From contig JACSVZ010000022.1 in the NCBI GenBank assembly GCA_014706295.1, forward strand, positions 11,612,830-11,676,829: a stretch of DNA of 64,000 nt, read 5' to 3'. Under the pieces are notes generated by a model. That model was given only the letters and a program-made list of their open reading frames with translations, made no database searches and had not been told where the DNA came from. Source of the DNA: Lycocorax pyrrhopterus obiensis. Its lineage: Eukaryota > Chordata > Aves > Passeriformes > Paradisaeidae. Positions within the stretch are counted from its first letter, which is position 1. Every line of letters starts with the position of its first letter. The position numbers were made by a program, and so were the translations under genes. This document shows positions 54,801 to 64,000 of the stretch, in pieces.

Positions 54801-57800
54801 ATCAAGACAGAGCCTGGAGTAGGGTCTGTCTCTGGCAAAGCTCATTCCTTGCCTTCACAGCAGCCTTGGTGAAGGCACTTGAGGTATTTCAGGCTCAGAT
54901 CACTCTGCTCTCCGTGCCTGGCTAAAATATCCTCTGTTCAGGGAGCTGAGGCCCAGCATGGGAGTTGTTCTAGGTCATGTCTTGATGCAGTGGCATCAAG
55001 AGCTTCAAATCAGGGCACCTCCTGAGCTCCACTGATGCAAACAGGGGTGGCTGGAGAGGCTCCCAGCTCCTGCTCTCCAGATGGATGGGCAGGTCCTGCA
55101 CCTGACCTTCATAGCCCAGGGTGTTCAGCAGGTTTGTGACACTTCCCATCATCGGGCCAGGAGCTCAGAGGAGGTTGTAACTTACTCAGTCACCTCATCC
55201 AGCTAATTACACCCTGTTCCATCAGCCCTGGCTTTGCCTGTAGCCTGCAGCACCTTCAGACAGGTTTGCACTGGCTGGGAAGTTGTGATCTGTAGCTGGA
55301 GCTGATCGGGGAGAGGAAAGGATTTGTCAATCACTCAACTCCAAATTTCTTCAGTGAGTAAACTGGGCAGTGTTTGCCCTCTGGTGAGGAAGGACAAGAG
55401 CCTAATTTAGATCTACAAAGCTAAGCAGTGAAACCAAAGCCATCCTTGGAGAACAAACTTGTCTGGAGAAATATGCTTCAGTTCTCTAATTTAAAAATCC
55501 ATCTTCATGGATCTTAAGAGAAGTGAAAGCTGCCTCCTTGCTCTTTATGGGCTCTTCACAATGGAGTCTGGCATTTACAAACAAGATGTAGAGGTTCATC
55601 TGATCTGTAACATGAGCCCTTTAATAGTTGTAGAGCTGGAAGTCTTAATGAGGCCATGACTTTCTGCTTTGCTTCATTTCCTCTTTCAGTGCTTGGCTCA
55701 CTTTGTTTGTTGCTTTGTTTAAGTACAGCCAGAACCACAAATCCTCCTGTTGCTTCATTAATAAAGAGCCTTATTCAGAAATTCCCAGGATATGTCTGAG
55801 TGAGCAACAGGAAGAGGAGAAATCCAGAGAGGAAGAAATGTGTGGATTAGTGCGTTTTGTTGGCATGATGAGTCACTGGCCAGAGAAAAAGAGAATCAGC
55901 GTGTGGCTGTGGAGGACAGAGGTGGGAACACGTCTGGAGACAGAGGGGATGTGAGAATTCCCCCTGCTCGCCATCAGCACAGGGTGTTCAGAGGTAAATA
56001 CAACTGGATTCTCCCCAGAGCTTCGTTACAGAGTTAATCCTGCAAGGTACTGAGCTCCCTTAGCTCCCAGCCCAGCAATGCGTGAGGATTCCAAGGCAAC
56101 ACAAAAGGTTAATGCATCAGGGCTCTTGTGCTTGGATTCAAATCCTGATGAGCACACAGGGAGGAGGGGGAGATGCTGCATTAGCCACACTGCCCTGCTG
56201 TGCAGTGCATCCTCTGCTCCGGGCCCCACTGAGCATCTCCTCATGGCTGGAGCCGTGGGGCTGCCCTGGCTCAGCACTGGGGGCCCTGACTGGACAACGT
56301 GTGCCTGGCGTGTCCCAAGCACCCAGGGCTGGGCTGCCAGGTGTCTGCTCACTGCGTGCACCCAGAGAGGGCCACTGGTCTGGAGGGGAATCACGTGGGT
56401 GATGCAGCTTTGGAGCATCTCAGACACACACCAGCACAGCTGGGCTCTCACTGGGGGTGAGCTTCAGCACAGCCATGGCACTGCCTTTGTCTGCAGGGCC
56501 TGGTCATTGCCATGAGGGTGCTCCAGGAATTAATAAGAGGATGTGGTAGAATTCGGTGGCTGCAACACATCCACTCCACAGCCAACTTCCAAGAAGATGA
56601 CGAGAAGCCTGGGAGAAGCCTGGGCTCCATAATTATATCAGCTGCTTTGGAGATAATCATTGCTACATTTATATGCAGCATCGTGCTCATTAGGATTTGA
56701 ATCATTTTACATTCCTACACTGTTGTTTTACTGTTGTTCTTTCTCCCATGCAGGTGTCTCAGCTCCCCTGCATGGCCAGAAGTCTCCTACACAGTAAAAA
56801 TCTTTGATTTAGTTAAAAATGTCTTTTAAAGTCTTCTGTCACTTCAGAAACAAACTGAAATGACTATGAATAAATCAGAGTCACTCTTGAGAGGCCAGCA
56901 GTACCTCGCAGGTTTCCCCAGAGGCAGATGGAGCCTGCTCTGCTCAGAAACAGCCCTGCACATCCCTCTGCTCTGCTCATTTCAGTGCGCATTTCACTGA
57001 AAGGAGATCTCTCCCCTTTCACTGTTGGTTTTCTTCCTTCTGCTTTTGCTCCACCTGAAGCCTCTGTTGATGACAAAGCAGTCAGGAACAGGAGAGGGAA
57101 ATCTTTATCACAGGAACGGAGACAAGGAAAAAATTCCAATCCCCTTTGAATGCAAAGATGGTGTTTCTCAAGCATTCCATTAACCCACGCTGTCCCCTGT
57201 GCCAAGCCCAAATGGGGAACGGGTAAGGAGATATTATCATTATTGTGTCTCACTTCTGTGGATTTAAACATCCAGATGACATTTTATGAAATAAACAGAG
57301 GTCAAGGGCTTGCCCTGGAGAGCTGGCTGTGACATCCGAGACAAGATCATGGAGAGAGAGAGAGCAAATTCAAAGCAAATGTGCAGTCCTAGGATTCCCT
57401 GGCAGTGCAGCTCCTTCTGCCTCCTCGAGCAGCTGAGTTTTTTCAATATTGAATGAGTGATGGCAGGAGAGGGGGCTTAGGCACAGTTTGTGTGTAGGCA
57501 CCCACCTCGCAGGGACCTTCAATCCCCTTCTGACAGTGCCTTTTATAGGACAAAAATTATTTCAGAAAGGCTTGAAGTAGACGAGAGATTTACAGGAGTG
57601 CAGAATGCAAGAAAGCACAGTCAAGACTTACCAGATCCTTGAAAAATCATGGAATTCTACAAAATGGCTCAAAATTGAGCTTGTTACTGGCTTGCCCTTT
57701 TTCCAGAGACAAGTCTGAGATTTCACTGGAAACCTTGGGAAAATGCTGCCTTGTTTCTGTTTTCTTCAGTCTACAATCTTCAATAGCTGGGATGTTTGAA

Positions 57801-59700
57801 TCAGTTTTCGTGAACATCTGGATCACTCGAATTATCCAAGTCTTTTTCAGACAAAGGACGATAATAATAATAATGAGGAGGCTCAGAGCTGAGTCCCTGG
57901 AAATCGGGCTGGAGTCGCAGCTTTCTACCACAATTTAAAAAAAAAAAAATCATTAAAACCCTTAAATGGCATCTCTTGTTCCAGTCAGAGTCCCTTGCAC
58001 ATGTACCAGTGGAAGTCATCACCTTCCAAATACACACAGGAGCTGATGGAAATTTTGTTATGGCCCAATGATGCAGAAAGAAACTGGCAGTGAGATTTAA
58101 CAAGGTCACTTCAAGGCACAGAAACCTCTGTAAAATATGCTCATTCCCCACATGGCCAGTGAGGTGAGGGATAAATGTTTCACTCACAGGAAATGGTGAT
58201 TTACAATTAATTTCCAAAAGAAGGAAATCCTTTTTTAATCAAAATAATTTATAGGGTTAATCTAAAGGCAGTGTTTGCTCGCCAGCATGGAAGGCCAGGC
58301 AAGGTGAAGATGGATGGGGTTTGTCCATGGGATTTGAATCAGCTCTGCACAGGAGGGCCTGTAGTCAAGGATACCTGTATTATTTATGGCCAAGGTTTCC
58401 AGAAGGGAATAGTTGATCTTGCATCCCTTGGGTTTGGTTGCTCAGTGTGTGACCTGTGCAGAGCACCAGCCTCCCTGAAAAATGGCCTTTAGAAATCCTA
58501 TTTCCCACTATTTATTTGTTGTGTTTGGTGCTCGTGGCTGGGTGTAGGTGGGCAGAAACCCAGGATCCCCTCACTTAGTGCTGCTGGGTCAGAACTGAGC
58601 AGGGCTGGACCTGACAAGGAACACAAGAACCTGCAGAGTTCAGATTCCACAGAGAAAAGGGGTTTAAAGAAATGCTGGGAGGTTTTTTGTAGTTGTTTTT
58701 GGGAATGTGTGGCTGCAGTAGGTGACAGAGTGACACTGTTTTAACTCTGGTGAGGAGTGACTGCCCCTCTGCTCCTCTATTGCTGGAGGTGCTCAGAGCT
58801 GCACAGGACCTGGCTCGCAGGATGTATCCCACACTTCAGCTCCGAGTTAATTTCATCTCACATCTGCTGCTTATTAAATTAGTGCTGGATGGTTCCCTGG
58901 AATGAGCACTACAGATTTTTATAGCATATCACAGGTGCTCAGGTGCTGCAATGAGGGTCGGGACTCTGAAAGCAAAGGAGGCAACTGTACAGGAATCCAT
59001 AAAGTGGGAAAATACGATGTGGTTTGTCACTGGAAAGGCTGACAATTGTTGAGGAAGAGATGAGATAAGAAAAACAAGACAAGTCGAGTTTGGTACTACA
59101 CTGATGTTATTTATAATCTCACTACAGACCTAATTTCTCTTGTGACTTTAATCCTCCCCATTTGCAGCGAGCAATCTATTATATTGGAAGATATTTGAGA
59201 TGCTTTGGGAGTAGAGAAATTATTATACATAAAATATGTAGCTAATATTATTAGAACAGACTTTGATTAATTTTGCAGCTGGCAACATTACCCCTGCCTG
59301 AAAATTAAATCCATTTGCTATCCGTGTGGAAGTAATTGTGTTAATATCAAAGCTAGTTTTAAAATGAAACGGGGAGAGCTCCACTCCATGTCTCCCATGC
59401 AAGGAATCAGGGATGCGAGATGAAGGGCTAGAGTGATAATTCCCTGCTAACACAAGGAGTTATCCTTTCCTCCACCAAATTTGCAAGACTTGGCAGAGTT
59501 TTTTGTGATGTATTTAAGGTACATTCAAGCATATAGAAAAATTCAAGTGACCTTGTCTCAGTCTCACCCTTGGTTTGCAATATTGCCTGTGGGCAGACAC
59601 TAATATTTGTATTTGTCCTGCGTGTTTGTACAGCAGAGCCCTGTTCTCATGGGCAGGTTCATCACCCCAGTAGTTATTGACAGCAAAGATACGTGCCCAA
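48812..59700. other. Intergenic stretch upstream of CHRNA4
   Basis: No supported gene. It contains a mild CpG cluster at about 49875-50040, short (GA)n near 57350 and (TAA)n near 57860, a poly(A) run near 57937, and an AT-rich block with homeodomain-type sites at about 59220-59370. GC-rich open frames near 56080-56515 overlap on both strands and show no family features. Confidence 0.55.
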
Positions 59701-59806
59701 GCCAGAAATATCTCAGTCTAATTACACTGGAGTGATTTTGAAAAGCAGTTGGACGAGATTAAAGAGACAGCTTTCGTTAATTAAGAACTGTTTGGGCTTC
59801 CGGTGC

Positions 59807-59813
59807 TATAAAG
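59807..59813 (+). promoter_or_regulatory. TATA-box-like element upstream of CHRNA4
   Basis: TATAAAG lies about 668 bp before the CHRNA4 start codon. If used, transcription would begin near 59838 and the 5' UTR would be about 640 nt. Neuronal nicotinic receptor promoters are often TATA-less, so this is tentative. Confidence 0.25.
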
Positions 59814-59839
59814 ATCCCAGCTGGCCCCATATCCACCTC

Positions 59840-60474
59840 TGGCTGCAGCTGGGCTCTGGATCTCCCCCTTTATTTCTCCTGCAAAAGTTTTCCTCCCTGC
59901 AGCCTGTTTGCTGGAGCGCAGGGATTCTCTCCTCCTCCTCCTCCTTCTCCTAAGCAGGAGGTGGGCAGATCTGACTACATTAAATATACAAACACGCTGT
60001 GCTCACTCTCTGCTCCAGAGGCATCATCGGTGGCCCGTCAGCAGCAAAATCCGAGCAAAGGCTGCCCCAAGGGCTGGGGGAAGGCTGCAAGCAGCAGCAG
60101 CAGCAGCAGCAGCAAATAAACCAGCAGCAGCAAAGAAACCAGCAGCCAAAGCGCCCCGTAGGAAAGGGGAGAGGAGCAGCAGGGAGCCCAGGGAGGCTGG
60201 GCACCCCAGGCTCTTACAGGAGCTCTCTGCAGCCCTTGCACATCACTTGTGGGTATCCGAGCAGCAGCGTCCCAGGAAAGAGCATCCTTCGAGGAGGAAG
60301 AGCTGAAATCACCCAGAAGAGAGAAGAGAAAAAAAACAGAGCACCAGCTGTTATCCCTTCCCAGAGGGAGAGAGAGCGAAAGGAGTTTAGGGGAATGAGC
60401 CTGGACGATCCAGAGACTCAGAGCGGAAAAGTTGCCCTGACGGGAGACTCTGCACACTAAAGCTCTGCTCCACG
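59840..60474 (+). promoter_or_regulatory. CHRNA4: CHRNA4 promoter-proximal region and probable 5' UTR
   Basis: Sequence immediately 5' of the CHRNA4 start codon, moderately GC-rich, with a CTCCTCCTCC run near 59930 and a CAG repeat at 60091-60114. A 153-codon open frame (59999-60460) ends 14 nt before the CHRNA4 ATG in a different frame. The transcription start is not determined, so which of this is transcribed is unknown. The start context ACGATGG (A at -3, G at +4) is strong. Confidence 0.5.
60091..60114 (+). repeat. CAG/GCA trinucleotide repeat, eight units
   Basis: Eight uninterrupted GCA units are followed by AATAAACCAGCAGCAGCAAA, a second short CAG run. It lies about 360 nt upstream of the CHRNA4 start codon, probably in the 5' UTR. 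Confidence 0.9.
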
Positions 60475-60535
60475 ATGGGATTTCTCGTGCCTAAGGGAAA
60501 CCTCCTCCTCCTGCTATGTGCCAGCATTTTCCCCG
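60475..60535 (+). CDS. CHRNA4: CHRNA4 coding exon 1: start and signal peptide
   Basis: CHRNA4 is the alpha-4 subunit of the neuronal nicotinic acetylcholine receptor, a pentameric ligand-gated cation channel that pairs mainly with beta-2. The exon encodes MGFLVPKGNLLLLLCASIFP plus the G that begins the Ala codon finished in exon 2. Residues 10-18 form the hydrophobic core of a secretion signal peptide. It differs from the chicken alpha-4 leader, as I recall it, only by P for S at residue 6, whereas the human leader is quite different. The donor is G/GTAAGT, a near-perfect consensus. The start ATG has A at -3 and G at +4. Gene identity rests mainly on exon 2 and is secure. Confidence 0.96.
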
Positions 60536-61918
<1,383 letters not shown>

Positions 61919-62693
61919 TAGCCAGGCTGGGGCCCAGGGAGAGGCTCCTGGTGCCTGTGGGCTTTACTGGCTGATCCAGGGTTGGGTTGGGAAGACTCTG
62001 CCCTCAGCAGAGAATAGTGATCATGCAGACGGACATGGTGGAACACAGAGTGACTCATGAGTAGCTGGTCATCAAAGTGGATCCTTTATTCTTCATTTAC
62101 TACAGGCAAAATCCCAAATTCCCTTATCTAAACCCATGGGACTGATGACAGCAGGGCAGTGGAGCCACTGGCATAAATGCCAGAGAATTCTGGCAAAGGA
62201 ATAAATCAAATACCTAATTTGGAATTTGAGCCAGGATCATTAACACTGACTTACACAAGCTAATAGGGACAGTGCTTTGCGCACCTCGGAAGAGAAATTG
62301 CCTGAAGAGATTTTTGCAAATGAAAGTTTTGAGGGTTTTTAGCTAATCTGGCAGATACTAACAAGAAAACTCTTTCTGAGTGTTTGCCCGGATAGAAGTC
62401 ACACGTGTGCAAACTGTACATGCCCTGTACAAAACAGAGTGGTCTGCGTGCAGACTGATGTGCACTGGAACGGTATTTATGGGATTATTCTGGCACAGTA
62501 TGTTGGGGTCAGGTGTTGGATCCAAAGGAGGCCCCTGCAGGGCTGCAGATGTCAGACACACTCACAGGCTTTAGACCATGTGCAGAACTTGCTCCTGCAT
62601 TTTTCTCCTTCCTGTCCCTATTTGCACGTGGCACTTCCCAGGACAGCGTGTCCGTGCAGCTGCACATTCCTTGAGCAGGTGTTGGGCTGGCTT

Positions 62694-62750
62694 TCATAGA
62701 ATAGTTTGGGTTGGAAGGGACCTTTAAAGGCCATCTCATCAAACCCCTTA
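62694..62750 (-). mobile_element. CR1 LINE 3'-end fragment
   Basis: TCATAGAATAGTTTGGGTTG is followed by GAAGGGACCTTTAAAGGCCA and TCTCATC, the antisense CR1 3' terminus. Only about 57 bp remain. Confidence 0.85.
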
Positions 62751-62828
62751 TTTTTCAGTAGAGGGGACTCCCTGTCACTTTTTACTGTAGTCATGGGGCA
62801 GAGTGAAAAGGGTGACAATGCCCCAGCC

Positions 62829-62960
62829 CTGGAAGTGTTCAAAGCCAAGTTGGATGAGGCTTTGATCAGCCTGGTTTAGTGGAAGGTGTTGGAGGGGGTT
62901 GGAATTGGATGAGCTTTAAAGCCTCTTCCAACACAAACCATTCTGTGATTTCTATGATAA
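62829..62960 (+). mobile_element. CR1 LINE 3'-end fragment
   Basis: GGAAGTGTTCAAAGCCAAGT, then GGATGAGGCTTTGATCAGCC, and later CTTCCAACACAAACCATTCT and GTGATTTCTATGAT are the sense CR1 3' end with its terminal repeats. The CCCTGCCCATGGCA-type segment usual before the GGGGGTTGG block is missing, a small internal deletion. Confidence 0.9.
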
Positions 62961-64000
62961 TGGAAAGAAGAATGCAACTTTAGGACATTACTGGTGTGGG
63001 ACAATCGTAATAGATCACTCTCCACAGTTTTATATTTTGAAATCAGAGTTTTGAGATGAAAAGGGAACAGCTGAGATGGTTCAGGAGGTGGGGAATCAAA
63101 GACACCAGTTGCTGGAGAGTCTCATCTCCTTGTGCAGAAGCCGTCAAGTTCCAGCTTTGCAGCACAGAAATGGTCTCCCATTCCCCTCCTCGCTCTTATG
63201 TCAGCCTGAGGGATCCAGGGCTGTTTGCAGTTGCTAATGTTGAAGTTGCATGGTTCTCATCTGAATAATTGATAAGACTAAAGATGAGACATTAGTGACT
63301 GTGGAGGCATGAGAGAGACTTTCCATTATGCAGCTGCTGAATCGTGGAAGAGGGGGGATCAATACACCTGCTCCGCAGTGCTTTCCTGGTTTACTTAAGA
63401 AAAATTAATCTTCTTAAAATCATGTCAGTGGTTAGAAGTGCAGCTTCTGTGCAGAGCTGTGCAGGGACCTGTGGGCATGGCTGGAGGAGAGCTCTCACTT
63501 CTCCTGCCCCAGTCTGTGACTGGTGACACTCCTGCCACCACTGTGGCTCTTCAGCTCCTCTCCCCCTTCCCGACAGTGACAGTTTTGGTGCAAACCCCGC
63601 TGCAGTTGTTAGACCCAACGCTCAGCTCCCAACGACAAGGAGTCTGAAAGGGAAATCAGAGCCGTATTCAAGCCCCAGCTCCTGCTGACAAAAGCTGGGG
63701 GCAGGGGAACAGAAATCAATGGGGAACTCGACATTCCTGCATGTCCTTATCTCACCCTGGAGTGCTGAGGGATTTCTGAGCCCAGAAATAAGGGGGAAGG
63801 GATCAAATGTGTGTCCAAGAGCAGCCACCGAGAGATGCACTTGGACTCCTATGCCCGTGTGTCTGCAGGATCTCACATGCTGTGTTCACCTTGAGAGAAG
63901 GGGCCAGGTAGTGCAACACCCCCATGGCTGTGGAGTCACTGCTGTCCTCCGGGGTGGCTCCATGAGGAGCATCCAGCTGTGCCAGCTGAGGAGGAACTTG

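Noticed and set aside
56026..56515. Overlapping GC-rich open frames of about 140 codons on both strands
   Set aside because: The frames mirror each other because stop codons are rare in GC-rich DNA. No family motif or splice-site pattern supports a gene.

Overview
This window is vertebrate nuclear DNA, almost certainly avian. Genes are split into short exons by long introns. The dispersed repeats are CR1 LINE 3' ends, the main interspersed repeat of bird genomes. The signal-peptide exon of the second gene differs by one residue from the chicken alpha-4 nicotinic receptor as I remember it, so this is a bird but probably not chicken. The species cannot be named from the sequence.

Layout, all genes on the + strand. 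(1) Positions 1-10974 hold the 3' part of KCNQ2 (Kv7.2 M-channel). There are four constitutive exons (105-213, 744-875, 9433-9556, 10270-10974) and one strongly supported 108-nt in-frame cassette exon (3649-3756). Together the constitutive exons encode 355 residues of the cytoplasmic C-terminus: calmodulin-binding helix B, the subunit-assembly coiled coil and the ankyrin-G-binding tail. The intron after exon 744-875 uses a GC donor. (2) From 10975 there is KCNQ2 3' UTR of unknown length, then a stretch of about 49 kb with no protein-coding gene I can support. It holds scattered CR1 fragments, simple repeats and several candidate regulatory elements: an E-box cluster with a palindrome, isolated CpG clusters, a G-quadruplex, a 17-bp minisatellite and a 118-nt polypyrimidine tract. 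(3) From about 59.8 kb lie the candidate promoter and 5' UTR of CHRNA4 (neuronal nicotinic receptor alpha-4), coding exon 1 (60475-60535) and exon 2 (61731-61882). The rest of CHRNA4 lies beyond the right edge.

The tandem order KCNQ2 then CHRNA4 on the same strand matches the human 20q13.33 arrangement, so this is an ancient conserved linkage. Both products control neuronal excitability. KCNQ2 forms the subthreshold potassium M-current at the axon initial segment. CHRNA4, with beta-2, forms the high-affinity brain nicotinic receptor.

I found no bacterial-style or mobile system and no new protein family. The most interesting items are the KCNQ2 alternative exon with its CU-rich upstream tract, the GC-AG intron, the 18990-19063 E-box array, and the inverted CR1 pair in CHRNA4 intron 2. 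Most open frames in the 49-kb gap look like chance. All transcription-factor, splicing-factor and chromatin-site calls are motif matches read by eye.
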